Shown piece after piece: positions 33,017 to 44,995 of a DNA stretch of 64,000 bases. A program made the position numbers and the translations under genes. How positions within the stretch are numbered: the first letter of the stretch is position 1; every line of letters begins with the position of its first letter. This DNA comes from Beverwykella pulmonaria (taxonomy: Eukaryota > Ascomycota > Dothideomycetes > Pleosporales > Melanommataceae), in contig BCHH01000009.1 of NCBI GenBank assembly GCA_001599595.1, positions 1,339,774 through 1,403,773 on the forward strand. The letters run 5' to 3'. The notes beneath the pieces are model-generated. The model had not been told where the DNA came from. It searched no databases and saw only the letters and a list, made by a program, of their open reading frames with translations.

Positions 33017-33944
33017 AATAAGGATTGTTTATTTTCTCGATCTCGAAATCTATGGCGGTTAACACCTGGAAAGCTGGACTATGGGAGAATACTACTTACA
33101 GCACGCTAAAGAATACGTTTTACGGCGTTGCCCGAATAATCCAAAATCAGGAATATTAATACACCAAAGCACCCTTCATCCACTTCGAGCTCTTCACGGA
33201 TTGTGAAGAGCCTTGGCAGTCGAATGAAATCGAAGAGACGATGAGTGGCGTGAGGGAAAGAGCAGTAGACAAAAAAGAAGGAGTAGTGGTAGTAGATCTC
33301 GAACAAAGGATGCCATCCGTTGTTCAATACAACAGGCGATGAACGATATCTGATTGATCGATTAGATTGCACCAAGCGATTATTCAGTCTGCCTTACCGA
33401 GTTATGACTGCTGCACGCTTTCCTGGCTGTTTTGGGTAATTTGCCCATATTGAATGCTGGGGCCCAGTTGATGTTTCTGGGACTCTTCCAAGATTTGAGT
33501 TCCGGCCTGGCATTTTAGATTTTATCCTTGCACTTTAGCTTACCCGGGAAACGTATATTGCCAGGATGTCCAGCTAAAGCCCCGATTGGCTTCACAATGC
33601 TGACCTGGTATCCACTCACGCGCGATCGGGAAATATATTAACGTACACGCGCCACTAGTGAATTAGTGGGACGTGAACGCCCCACTCCACAGCATGTCAA
33701 CGCCTGTTAAAGTAACTTCCTCGGCAGTCTAAAATGGCCCGGCACATGCAGCTGCAATCAAATTTCGCGCGGGGCGAGCATTCACGGGTAGCTCGTACGG
33801 CAGGAATCCTAGTTATGAGAATTGTGGAAACATTATCTGATCTTGTAACGTGTTTGAACACAGCCACGCTGAACGACTATATGGATTACACCACTTATGA
33901 CTACTCGATCGAATCAAGCACTCAGTATCTAATCTCGTCTCATC
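33017..33944. other. Intergenic
   Basis: The left part is the presumed promoter of the DHA2 transporter. No other signal was recognised on either strand. Confidence 0.4.
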
Positions 33945-34355
33945 TCATTTCCCAGCCGTCATCCCCAACAACCCCCAAAGCGCAATCGGCGCTGTGCTGA
34001 CCCCCCGAAACACCGCCTTTCCCACCATCCCCTCTTTCCAACACACATATACATCCACCAACCCAATATAAGACATCGAGGCAAACACGTAGTCCATCGC
34101 CTCGAAATGCCCCCCGAAATACATAGCCCACAGCGCAACACCAAGAGCGGAGATGCGAGCGGATTGCGTGATTATGAGCGCGTGGGCGGGTTTGGAAACC
34201 GCAGTGCGCTCGGGTAGGCCGAAGGCGATGATAGCCTTTTGGGGCCCCGCCCAGAAGGGCATTGCGCCACCGATGGTGATGGTTGTTGCAATGAGGAGGG
34301 GGAAGATATGGCGTGGGACGAACTGCTCGAACATGATGGCTGTTGGAAGTTTCAA
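33945..34355 (-). CDS. Small four-helix membrane protein, DUF4267-like
   Basis: A single exon of 136 residues. Hydrophobic segments at about 15-35 (FPLLIATTITIGGAMPFW), 60-82, 85-105 and 115-134 suggest four membrane helices. The pattern GPQKAIIAFGLPER resembles DUF4267 proteins, small membrane proteins often found beside fungal oxidoreductases; function unknown. Its position between the transporter and the P450 fits a cluster helper role, but only by context. The internal Met at residue 8 is an alternative start. Confidence 0.7.
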   Translation of the reverse strand: MKLPTAIMFEQFVPRHIFPLLIATTITIGGAMPFWAGPQKAIIAFGLPERTAVSKPAHALIITQSARISALGVALWAMYFGGHFEAMDYVFASMSYIGLVDVYVCWKEGMVGKAVFRGVSTAPIALWGLLGMTAGK

Positions 34356-35086
34356 AGCTTTAGAGAGGGAGCTGCTTTGTGATGACTCGATGCCGAATTC
34401 AGATTTCGAAGTGATAGGGTTTTCGTGGTTGTAGGGGTGAAAAATGGTTTTGTGTGTTGAAGTGAGTATATTTGGTGGTAGTGAAACTTATATGCCTCAG
34501 AAGTACTCCGCGAGATGGGGCGCAGCATACTATTCCTAATTTGGGTTCCCAGTGCGCTATGACCATGAATGAATGGAATGGAAAGCCAGGCTCTTTATCG
34601 CGTGCTAGACACGCGAATGTCATGGAAAGAAAACTTAGTAGTAACTTGATCAAACTATAGGTGCACGCTTTGATTATGTCAAAGATGTATCAACGCAAAC
34701 GGTAGAGCTTACGTCCAAGCTTTCCAAGCTTCCTTTGGGGACCATCAGGTCTAGGCACGCTTGCAAAACAAGTAGCCTAGCTCGGAGAAAACGTAGAATC
34801 GAGAAGGCCTCATGTAGGCGTAATCGATTATCACGGAAAATGTATTTAACAACTGCAGACTGCATGTAAACTAATGCCAATCCTGGTCAAATTATTGTGC
34901 CCCATATACTTTTCTTACTTGGACATCACAGCAGATCTACTATCGGGTACGAGAATTTAATAGAATCGATTTTAGGAAAGCTACGATAGGAAAGTCTTCC
35001 GAGGGTCTTCAGGTGAAGACTAACCGGGTGCAGACAAACGAAAGAAGTTGGGTATAGTGCTTGGAAAAATTGAATCCGCTTTTCCC
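34356..35086. other. Intergenic between DUF4267-like gene and P450
   Basis: No further gene was supported. It holds the presumed promoter of the DUF4267-like gene and the 3' end of the P450. Confidence 0.4.
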
Positions 35087-37157
35087 TTACGCGTTCATAT
35101 CTCTCTCACAAAGCACAATTGGCGTGCTGCGCCTAGGTACATTGCAGGTGCGCCAGTGAGCGCTTCGAGGGGCTTCCTTGTCCAAAATTTCCAAATCATA
35201 CTTGGTGAAAATCAATCCAAAGATCTGTTTCATCCCAGCAACTGCGTAGAAGCGCCCAGGGCTACGATGAAGTCAGCACTACGCACGAAGAACCGGAGAA
35301 GAGAATTTTCTTACCACGACAATCTACCAGTGCCCCAAACCTGCCAATCTGTTACATCTGTCATTGGCAACGCCTTCTCCGGCTCCGGGCTCTCGAATGT
35401 TTGGGACTTATCGAGAGATGCTAAAATTGCTGGGTTCAAGTGGCGGAAGCCGTGGAATTCGAGTGGTTGGATGTAGTTCGTTGGGTCACGCATCATGGCC
35501 CTGAGTGGTGTTGCGATCCAATGCCCCTTCTGAATGAATGTACCATCAGACAAGTGGAACGATTGTAGGGCTTTACGTCTTGAGCTCACTGAAAGGGTAC
35601 GTTATTAGTTCGGATATTGACGAGACCAGAGCCGAAGGAGACTTACTTGAGTCAAGTGGGGATAAGCGTGACGACTCTTTGAGGAAGCTGTCGAGTAGTG
35701 GAAGGCCGTCGCCAGTTGCTTCAAAAGCTTTGTATGCTGGGCCTTCGAATTCTTCTCGAAGAGGCTGGACGTATTCGGGATGCATGCTGAGATCGTGTAT
35801 TGCAAAAATGACGCTCTATCATCGAAAGTCAGCCTGGACCCAATTTCAGGGAAGGCATTGTCAATTTACCATTGCCATGCTATGAACAGATCCGAACCAT
35901 AGAGCCATCAGCTCATGAACAATTCTCTCTGCTGTCCACGGGTTTGTCTTGGAGGATTGCTCCATAAGCCATTGAATGCAATCTTTCTATTGTTCACAAC
36001 GATAATTAGCTGAAGCATTCTACCAGAAATGAACATAACAGTTTCTCACATGTTCGGGGACTTTGTGGCCTAGTTTCTTTAGCTCCATATCTGCGAGTCT
36101 CTGCTCAGCTACTGGTTCGAGGGTCTCATGGATGATATTGTGGGCGTTGAATCGCTTGGACAGAAATCGACCAACTGGTCTGGAAATCAAGTATTAGCCG
36201 TGAAGCCCGAGTAATTCCAGCAAGTCTGACTTACGGAGAAATAGCTGCCGGTAAGATGCGCACGATTTCCGCAATGACGATAGTCTTAACAACGAAATCA
36301 AGGGTGGCCTTGAGGAATGGCTTGTTGTGCACTATTACAGAGTGTCAGTTTTCCTTCTTTATCAATCTAGCACTAATAGCATCACATACCTAAATCATTC
36401 CCAAAAAATGCAAGAGCATTGGTGTGTGCTACGGCTTCGAGGATCATGTCGTTAACACAGGGCTTCTTCTCGTTCTCATTGAACATTTCATCGAAGATCG
36501 CAGAGTTTCCAATCCGAGTTTGCGGGAGAAAGTGTGGTAGACTGCTGGTGAGACGACCACGGAGCGTTCTGAGGAGGGGAATTCCATCCGCTCCTCGCTC
36601 GTCGAACCAGTTGAAACCGTGCATGGAGTATTGTGGTTGGAGTAGCTATTGCGCGTGTTAGCTGGAAGAGCTCGCCCTGCCAATAATTTCACGTACCTCT
36701 TTTGCCGCGGCTTGAAGAGATAGCACAGAGTCTGGCGCTGCGCCTATTTCCTCGATCATTTTCTTGGATGAGACGAAGGTGTGCGCCCAATCAGGGCTGT
36801 AGATGACGAATGGTTTGCCATTGGCCTAGCACTTTGTGAGCTCAATTGTCTTTCGTGGTCGAGGACTCATAGGGTGTATGTACCTTTTCATATCCATCCA
36901 TGATCATATTGGGAGCATTGATGAGAAATCGCCATGCGTTGAGTCGCTTTTTGACCAGTGTCACTGGGTATAATAGAGCCCATAGCTAGAAGAGGCACTT
37001 TAAGTTGATTTTTTCGCACCTGAACAGAAGATGACTTATTTACCAGGCCAACCAGCTTTCCTGAAGCATAAAGAACAGAGAGTCCCAGAGCGCAACTTCC
37101 AAAGAGAAGTGCAGTGATGACTTCCTCTCGAATATTGTTTGGAAGTAGAAGCAGCAT
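35087..37157 (-). CDS. Cytochrome P450 monooxygenase, ten exons
   Basis: Exons (minus order): 37157-37044, 36985-36884, 36825-36697, 36645-36390, 36331-36235, 36179-36050, 35986-35870, 35815-35647, 35588-35315, 35261-35087. All phases agree and give 520 residues. An N-terminal membrane anchor (VITALLFGSCALGLSVLYA) is followed by the I-helix region ALWFGSVHSMAM, which lacks the usual AGxxT Thr. Then come the ExxR helix (LKESSRLSP) and the haem loop WGTGRLSCPGRFYA, rebuilt across the last intron, with the Cys thiolate ligand. The FGSVH form of the I helix occurs in a fungal group that includes ent-kaurene-oxidase-like enzymes (recollection, not a search). It sits at the endoplasmic reticulum and needs a P450 reductase. 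Substrate unknown; its neighbours suggest secondary metabolism. Confidence 0.92.
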
Positions 37158-38749
37158 ATTGGTGGTCTCAATGCTTGCCCTTCTGACCTGTGGGGAAGTA
37201 GTGAAAGAAGTGATGAAGGAACAATGTGCGCAAGCTTGAGGGTGATTGAATCCTTTTGAAAAGCAGGCGGGAGGGCAAGTCGGATTATTGATTCGAATCT
37301 CCATGGTCAGCCCTGCATGAGATTGATATGATAATAGAGATTGCGCAATGGGCGGTGCATCGAACCAAAGTCACGTCTAAAATAGAATATCACTGAGCGG
37401 CTTAAATGCCTTAACCGTCGGCCGTCTAATTCGCTTCCAAGACATTACCCCGATTGGGTGGGAAAATAACAATTGCTTTTTCCTCGAACAGAGATAGTCC
37501 CGATGAGAGGCTTTCGCATGGCTTGAAACCACTTCACCGCGCCATGATTCTGCGCCATGGCCCCCCAAACACTCCATCAGTGATTATGAAATAAATTATC
37601 TTCAATTGAGCACGCCAATTTTTCAAGGCGTGTCTGCTTCGACCTTACGGAGAGAAAATCGAGGTGGATCGACAAAGCCAGCCGCGAAACGCACGGGAGG
37701 AATGTCAAGGGGGCATGGACCACAACGCTAACTTCACACAGCTGCTTGTGGTGTAGCTTGTGGTGGCTGGGCTCCATCCTTACAATTACATTATCAGATG
37801 GTAGCAAGAGGCTCCACCTTTTTTTTGCTTCTACATATTTAGATCTGAGCCGTGTGTTGCAGGGAAGCCGCCGTTGCGCATATACATTGTACATCGGTCG
37901 GGTGGGTAAAGCCGTTTCAAGCACTCGCAAGGCGTTCTTTCATGGATATGAGGTTGTCGAATGGCTAGTGACATACGCCCAAGCAATCTCGCATGAAACT
38001 AACAATGGCTTGATGCGCTCCATGGCGTTCGGTGGCTTGTCAAAGTTCTTTGTGGGCAAGGCGAACGCGTTACGCGTGGCTCCCGTGCAGTGGGGCGGTG
38101 AATAGTAGGGCCGTATATATACCAGGTCAAGAGCGCTAGCTTTCCAATTAGCCAATGTTACGGAGTATTCCGAATGCTCATACATGCACACGTTCCAAAG
38201 TTGAGTACATGTTGCCATCAATTCCCTGGATAGTGGTTCGTACCACTATGGGGAAAGAGGCGCAAGTTCCAAAGCCAAGGCTCTCTCTCAATCCTAGTGC
38301 TGGGTTTTCCGTGATCCCAAACCAACAGCCCATGTATGTCGCGATTTTTCCATTTTAACGGCTGAAATTTGCCGATCAGCAGCAGGTACATAATCAGATT
38401 AGCCCTTCTTGCCACGACTACCAATCCCCATCAAGTATTTGTCGCTCCAGTAGACACCGTCTCATCAGCACGTTCCGTGCCCTCTATCTGATCTCCTCGC
38501 TTCCTCCAGCACCCTTGTACCTCACATAGTTTTCGGACTCCGAGTATCCCTACACCTCCCCAGTGGGTCACAGACATGCCAGCCATTCCACACTTGAGCC
38601 TTGGCAGTTGGACTCCGCTAAACCCATATATCCAGCCTTATCATAAGAATTAAATGTGCTCGCTCAGCTTCAGCTCCAGCCAACGCTTCTTCGAATCTGC
38701 TTCGTGCTTGGAAACCTTCGAGGAGATTTCGACATTAAGAAAATAAAAC
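37158..38749. other. Intergenic
   Basis: 1.6 kb without a supported gene. It holds the divergent promoters of the P450 (left) and the Pth11-like gene (right); open stretches on both strands are short and unrecognised. Confidence 0.4.
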
Positions 38750-40060
38750 ATGGCCGCTCTACCACCCGGCATGGACCTTTCCAAGGTGCCGCTTATGGCG
38801 AACCCCAGTGGCGCACCACCAAACTTTATCAACCCGCCGTCGTTACATAATGCTGTTACAGGTGTGGGGATAGCACTCATGGTGGTCAGCGGCATTCTTC
38901 TGATACTAAGATTGATCACGAACCGGAAGATTTCGCGGCTGGGTTTCGATGATTGTACGTTCGACTTTGCGCAGCGTTCTGCAATTTCTAACAGTCTTTC
39001 GTTGTAGATCTATGTATATTTGCGCAAGCTGGTGGTATGAGCTATTGGATACTTTATCACATGGGTAAGTTGTTCTCATGCTAATTCCGAAGATGTGAGA
39101 TCGACTGACCACAGTTCAGTGTCCGAAAGAGGAATATCCAAACACGCCTGGGACATCCCCCTCACCATAATGACAATCTCATTCATCAAGCTGCAAGCCT
39201 CCATCCAAATTGTGGCCGCACCCACGCTCTGGGCCGCGAAATCCGCCATCCTCGCGCTCTACATCCGGCTCTTCGGCTCCATCCGCTGGCTCAAAATCAC
39301 TTGCTACATTTGGATTGTCTTCATGGCGCTTTTCTATGGCTCCAACATTGTTATTGCAGTCGTGTACTGCATTCCCAGGAAGCATGAGGCCTGGGATGGT
39401 ACTTCGTTCGCGCGGTGCTCGACGTCGACGTGGTCGGCTGTCATGATAGGCGTATTCTCCGTATGCGCTGATCTTCTTATTTTTGCGCTGCCGTTCCCGG
39501 TTATTCTCAAGTTGCGCGTTACGCCGGGGAAGAAAGTCGGCTTGGCCGTGTTATTCATGACTGGGTTACTGTGAGTCTCCGCTACTATACTCCCAAAAGC
39601 CCCCCTGCTGACGTTATCGTAAAGGCTCGTCGTTCTCAGCGTATTATCTCTAGTCTTCAGGGTAAAAACTTTCCAAGGCAAAGACCCTACCTGGAACGCG
39701 ACGGGGACCGGCATTGTGACCTTCGCCGAGGTCTTTGGCACGGTTATGGTTGCTTGCGCGCCAGCGCTCTCTGCTTTCTGGTTCAAGATTTTGACGAAGA
39801 GCTCCCTGTGGTCATCGTTCGCGTCACGGAAAAGTCAGAACTCAGACCCAGTGGCGACGAATTTGCACTTCCAGTTCGATTCCACGAGTATACTGAAGGA
39901 CAAGCCGAGTATGAGTAGCGATGACGCTTCGGGGAAGTCGGGAAGCAGAAAAGGTGAAGGACAGCCTATGGAACAACCTACGCCTTACCTTAAGCTATGG
40001 GATGATAGCACGGCTAAGAAGGGTGCTTCGTCAGCGGATAGGTCGAGGCCTAGGACTTGA
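38750..40060 (+). CDS. Pth11/rhodopsin-domain integral membrane protein
   Basis: Exons 38750-38954, 39008-39064, 39120-39570 and 39625-40060 join to 382 residues. The arrangement is the fungal rhodopsin-domain (DUF3433/Pth11-like) pattern: an extracellular Pro-rich N-terminus, TM1 (VGIALMVVSGILLILRLI), a conserved ISRLGFDDYLCIFAQ turn, a GISKHAWDIP loop, several further spans including a CxxxxTxW-like RCSTSTW element, and a polar tail of about 80 residues. Pth11 relatives act as G-protein-linked or surface-sensing receptors; many family members are uncharacterised. Neighbouring metabolic genes do not define its role. Confidence 0.87.
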
Positions 40061-40827
40061 TCGGCGGTGGTTGTTTTGGCTGTTAATGACTCTTATGAAA
40101 CTATCGAGCGTTGTTGGGTTGTAACCGAAGAGGAATAGACTTGTACAGAGATACTGCGGAGAAACCCTCAATAGCAACACCTCTATTAAAGCAAACAATT
40201 ATTGCTAAAGTCTTGGTTAGAGGCTACTTAGATTTGGCTCAACTCAGCCAACGTAGTAAATCCAAAGTGATCTGCGATAAAAACGTATTTCTGATATTTA
40301 TGTATGCTAGACAATGGCACGCAAAGAGCAGTAGCAAACGTAGAGAAAGATTCAAACACAAGTGAATTTAGTGATATGTAGGGCTGTCGTCGTCATATAC
40401 GGTGGTACGTGCGAAAATCCGTATCCTTGCGCCGCAGCCGTACATTGACGCAGGTACAAAGTACGCAGTTCATATGCAGCGTGGTACCGAGCCAAAGGCT
40501 TGGTTCTCCCCGCTGTGTGGTCTGTAAAATTCCGGAACTATACCGTTCCTGGGAGCTCGCACGACAGGTAGATTAAAATTCCTTCTGATAATTTTGGATG
40601 CAGGAGCTAAGTGGGTGTGTTGCAGTATAATATATTAGAAGCGCCTCACAATGGATAAGTGATATTTGTATTGATTAACGAGCACTGCGTTCAACTTGGA
40701 GATCGAATTTAGAGTAGCGCCTCCTAAGCTGTGATTAGAAAGGGGCTCATGCGAAGGTTTTAAAGAATTGCATTCCAAATTCGGTGCCCGTTGTAGGCGT
40801 GGATTGTGTGCTGTAATGCGCGGAATA
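40061..40827. other. Intergenic, convergent 3' ends
   Basis: The 3' flanks of the Pth11-like gene and the convergent hydrolase. No gene, tRNA or repeat was recognised. Confidence 0.4.
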
Positions 40828-42192
40828 CTACAATTTTGGTGCTCCTTTCACCCCAGGTCTCTGGAAATCAGCACCCTGCTTAGTTCCCTCGATCCACTTA
40901 TCCGAAAGCGCTTTTCTATCATCCTTGCTCTTTCCCCAGTCCACAGTCGCCCAGAACTCCTTCTCCTTTCTCCAGCGTACTATTTCTTTCTTGAGGAAAA
41001 CAGCGATATCTCCAGCCATAACGGTTGGCTTCTCAAAGACGCACAGGTGCCCAGCATCTTCAACAATCTTCTCTTCAACGCCGCCGTCTGCGACTCCACC
41101 GTTGCCGCCTGCGCCAGTCCCCGTACTCAAGACATGTAGAGGCCGTATTTCTTCGTGGTTGATGTGTGAGTAATCACCGTACATGAACAGTGTGTTCGGA
41201 CGAAGATGGGGAAGGTTTCTTAAGATAGGTATGCCCTCTGGGCGCGTAAACACCATCGTGGAGACCTCTGAGAACGGCACAAGATCAGGATTCAACATCC
41301 TTTCTCTGTTCCTCGCCTCTGGCGAATCCGCATCTCCAGACATTGGATGAAAGTTGGCACGAACATACGACCAAGCTTCCTGAGCCTTTGGAGTAGTGAG
41401 CATCACACCTCCGTTTTCGGTTTCTTTCAATGCGTGTGCAAAGAAGCTTTTCAGAACCCTTGGATCCATGGCTGAGAAGAACCCGTTCTTGCTGAGCTGG
41501 GCTTCTGCTTTGGCCCGCGACTCCCATGTCTCACGGCGAATGGAGGAGAACATGGCTGCGTTAGGGCCCGGTGGTGGGAAGTCTTGGATTACGGGCTCGA
41601 TGAGGATGAGGGAGTAGAAGAGGCGAGGGTGTATCAAGGAGAGGTTGGCGCTAGCGATTAAATTAGTAGTTATTTTGAGTTGTAGTCCATCGAGCTCCTC
41701 ATTTCATCTTACATTTGAGCACATCCCATACTGTGAGCAAGCCCGACGAACGGTGGCTTCATGCGATCGTGAAAGTGGTTCACCATGAGCAAGAGGTCAC
41801 GTGAGTGGTCGAGCCAACTCGGATCATCTCCAAGCTGTGTCTCATTTTTGGCAAAACTTGCACCCTGATGGGCGTTATCGGCCATCCAAATGGCTCTAAT
41901 GTTGAAGCCATTTGCTGCGTTCAGGAGATCATCCCATAGTGCTTCGTAGCATTCCTTTGGTAGTTAGCGAGCGTGAGGAAAAGCAAGTTGGGAGGTGGGT
42001 TACCTTAGGGAAACCATTTCCATGCGACGCAATAATGGTAATCGCGTCATCGTCTGGCGTACTTTTACGAGGTGTGTATTCCTTCACAGCCATCTGCAGC
42101 ACAGCGTCATCCCGTTTTACTGCATGGGGATATTCTCGTATGAGCGAACATGGTGACCAATGTTCTGTGACGATAAAGTTCGAAGAAGACAT
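40828..42192 (-). CDS. AKT2-like alpha/beta hydrolase (toxin-biosynthesis family)
   Basis: Exons 42192-42004, 41954-41713 and 41650-40828 give 417 residues. The N-terminal strand ITIIASHGNGFPK carries the oxyanion-hole HGNG. The nucleophile elbow AHSMG places Ser at 138, and DAGHLCVFEKP near the C-terminus supplies the catalytic His. The layout matches peroxisomal alpha/beta hydrolases such as AKT2/AFT2 of host-selective-toxin clusters in Alternaria, whose C-termini are peroxisome signals. Here the last three residues are PKL, a weak PTS1-like tripeptide. The gene is intact and faces a decayed adenylation-domain gene. The assignment is by layout and remembered homology; the product it helps make is not known. 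Confidence 0.85.
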
Positions 42193-42505
42193 AATTGGGG
42201 GCTTTTTTGGAGGGTTTGGTGGCTTGTTGTAATCCTGTTGACACGTAAAGGGTGTTTGGTCGGGATTTAATACGTGCGGCACAGCCGCCGCAACCCCGCG
42301 GTCTAACCTCCCGAGGTTAATCACATGTTGACTACGCTCCGGGCGACTCCACAGGCACATGCCACCATCTACTCAGCGTCCTTACCATACTCCTCTTTAC
42401 GCCCTGGTCATTTTTTGTATGCGGTGCTAATATGAAACGTCAGGGCTCTCAGTCGCGCGAGAAACGTGCCAGATTGACCACCGCGTTTCCATCCAGCAAT
42501 ATAAC

Positions 42506-42860
42506 ATGACGATCGACGACACATCCATAGACGCCGTTGGGAAAAGGCTCATGACAACCACAATAAACGCGATAGCGCACTCCGAACCCGGACGCCAAAT
42601 AATTATCTATTCCAAAGAACGACCGCAAGCTTTCTCAAAGATTTTGCAATGTCACGTGTAAGCAGTTTGCCAATGCCATCAACCATATCCCATCTCAGTT
42701 AGAAGCGACAAGACTCTTCGAAGTAATCGCATATCAGGGACTGAATGACCTGCGGTACCCCATATTAGCTTCTACCGCTGTGAAGGTAGGGAAATATGTA
42801 CCTACCATCCTCGTCTTCTGTGATGTCAATCCATTGATGACGGCGATAGCTTGATCCTGC
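42506..42860 (+). pseudogene. N-terminal piece of an adenylate-forming (NRPS-like) enzyme
   Basis: The frame opens MTIDDTSIDAVGKRLM and continues with IIIYSKERPQAFSKILQ, then changes frame near 42658. It resumes with KQFANAINHIPSQLEA and EVIAYQGLNDLRYPILAS, the N-terminal core of fungal AMP-binding reductase-type proteins, before similarity ends about 42800. No A3 or A5 motifs follow on this strand; the matching downstream parts lie on the other strand at 44640-43450. Confidence 0.6.
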
Positions 42861-43449
42861 TTACATTCTCACTGGCACCTCCACCAGTGAAACAGCGTTT
42901 AGTTCAGGAAACTGAAACTAAATACTACCTACACACCACTCAAACCCAGGAGCAGGTCTGGGGTTAGAGGTGGCTTGCATATTCAGCGCATTGATATTAA
43001 GAGTTTTGAACTCATTCCAGCGCCTAGGAATCCACATATTTTCGCGACTGCCCCGAACGAATACAATTTGTCCTTGGCGACCGATTGCTGATGCCGGATA
43101 ACGGTAGCTGCATGACTATGAATTTGATATCAGAGGATAGCACCGATGGCCGAAAAGACGAATTGTGTAATTTTGGATTAAAGAGCTGGCGGAAATTGAA
43201 TTGCTGATCAAGGTAAAAGTGGGATCCAAACATCCGTCGAGCAGTGCCGGATTCGTTCCGATGCCAGGGCGGTCGAATTTCGAATTTCGATATATTCTGT
43301 CCAACTCCATCCATCCTTAAACAGCGCGTCGATATATATCGCAAACTCTTTCAGGCTCGGACTCCTCAGTACTCCATTTGGTCCTTTCAAAGGTCTTCTT
43401 TCGCTACCAACCAATCTAACAAACTATCGTCGAAGCCTTGTGTAATCTG

Positions 43450-44640
43450 ATAAAGAATCATTTACTTGTTCGATAGAAGGCTATAACACATCCAACATAG
43501 CCTCTCTTCCCATTTCTTCCATACTTTGCTTGACTTCTGGTGTCAAACCGATGGTAGCCAATGACCGGTTACGCCCCACGAGCGCGAACTTCACATTCGG
43601 ATCATGCATTACCTTCTCTTCGACCGTTGGCGCATTGATATTTGCACCGATTGACAGCAACCATGGTATCGTCTGGAAGTCTAGCATAAAGCCATAGCCC
43701 CTTTTTGCTAGTATGTTTCTTCCAGAGGTCTTCCGTCTCATATACTTCAATGTCGGAGAATACGAGGAAGATTTGTTACCATATTGCATCTTCCCTCGTC
43801 TTAAAGACTAGTTCGTATAGATCGTCTCCACGTTCAACAAAATTGATGGCTTAGTCAACTTAGAACATGTAGAGCTTCTAATCCTTAGGATCATCTGGGA
43901 CTGGTAGGAAGTATGATCCACACTGCGTTTTCCTCATCGTAGGATAGAGTTTCTTTGCTTTTGAGAGCACATTTCTAGTTTCAATATCCAGCGAAGCGCC
44001 AACCCCTTAGACAAATTGTAGATTCTTGAACAATTCCAGAGTTTGCAGTTTCCTAACCATTTCTCTCAGTAGAGGTGACATTCATACAAACCCATCTGCG
44101 TCACTGAAGCGCAAAATATCGGCAAGTGCAGTAACAGTTGGAGGTTTAGTCGACTGTCCGATGGTGAGAGTCATCTGAATGGGGTAGGGCACTTTAGTGC
44201 GGCAGCCATTGTGGAGTCGTGGCTCAAGGACGCCATACAGTAAATGCGCTTTACGATACTCCAGTCACGTTGAGTCCTCTCTTTCGATCCGGGGAGCGTT
44301 TGTGCGATATCGAAACAAGGCATCATGCATTGCGTGTAGGTGATGGGTTTCGGCAAACCTGTAGCGCCGGAGGTGTGGAAGACGAGCCATGGGTCGTCTT
44401 TCCCTTCCTCGTAAGTCTTTCTATATGGGAGCTCTACGGCATCGACGTCGTTGAGCTAAGTGTTCATGTCAGGCACGACAATGACCAAACTATTCTTATC
44501 TTTAATCTTGGCTTGGCGTACGATGTCTTCTCCGCGATATTTTCTGTAGCGCTTTTGGAGCGAGGCAGTGCTGCTATTCAAAATGCTTGTCTTCTCCGCG
44601 ATATTGTAAGATCCTTACGCCACTAAATCTCTTGGAATTG
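43450..44640 (-). pseudogene. Adenylation-domain remnant, A3 motif onward
   Basis: On the minus strand from ~44600, with several frame changes, the order is PWLVFHTSGATGLPKPITYTQ (the A3 ATP-binding loop, near 44340-44400), PTVTALADILRFSDADGF (near 44090), LLREMVRKLQTLELFKNL, GASLDIETRN (near 43990), FLPVPDDPKD, DLYELVFKTRE, FLVFSDIEVYETEDLWKKH (near 43740) and LWLYARLPDDTMV (near 43680). These are the consecutive blocks of an AMP-binding domain such as occurs in fungal carboxylate reductases. Stops interrupt several blocks, including TAG after PDMNT and TAA/TAG where Trp or Gln would fit. No carrier or reductase domain follows. Confidence 0.72.
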
Positions 44641-44995
44641 CAAGCCACAATCTGGACTAACATGGGATTTTCGGTAGGCACACCGCCTCTACAGACTGTA
44701 AGTACTGTCATCTCGCAAGAGTACCATTCGCTGGAGTGGAAATTTGACAATGGCAATTTTGAGCGCCATTAGCATTGAACACTACGGCATTTCACTGGAA
44801 ATTCCCGGTGGAGCTTCACCAAAAGCATGGAGCTAGCGCGGTGCTGGACCGAAAGATATCCAGTACTTGTCTTGCACGGTTATCACGTTGGATGCCGGTC
44901 TCTCTGATGATTCATTGAGCGAAGGTTATATGCATACACTGCATAAAAGAGCGATTTCTGGTCCGAAGCGCAAGTCAGTCTAGTTCTCACATACG

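Noticed and set aside
28999..44640. Calling the region a complete biosynthetic cluster with a named product.
   Set aside because: No PKS, NRPS or terpene cyclase is present and the only ligase-like gene is broken; kept as a hypothesis only.
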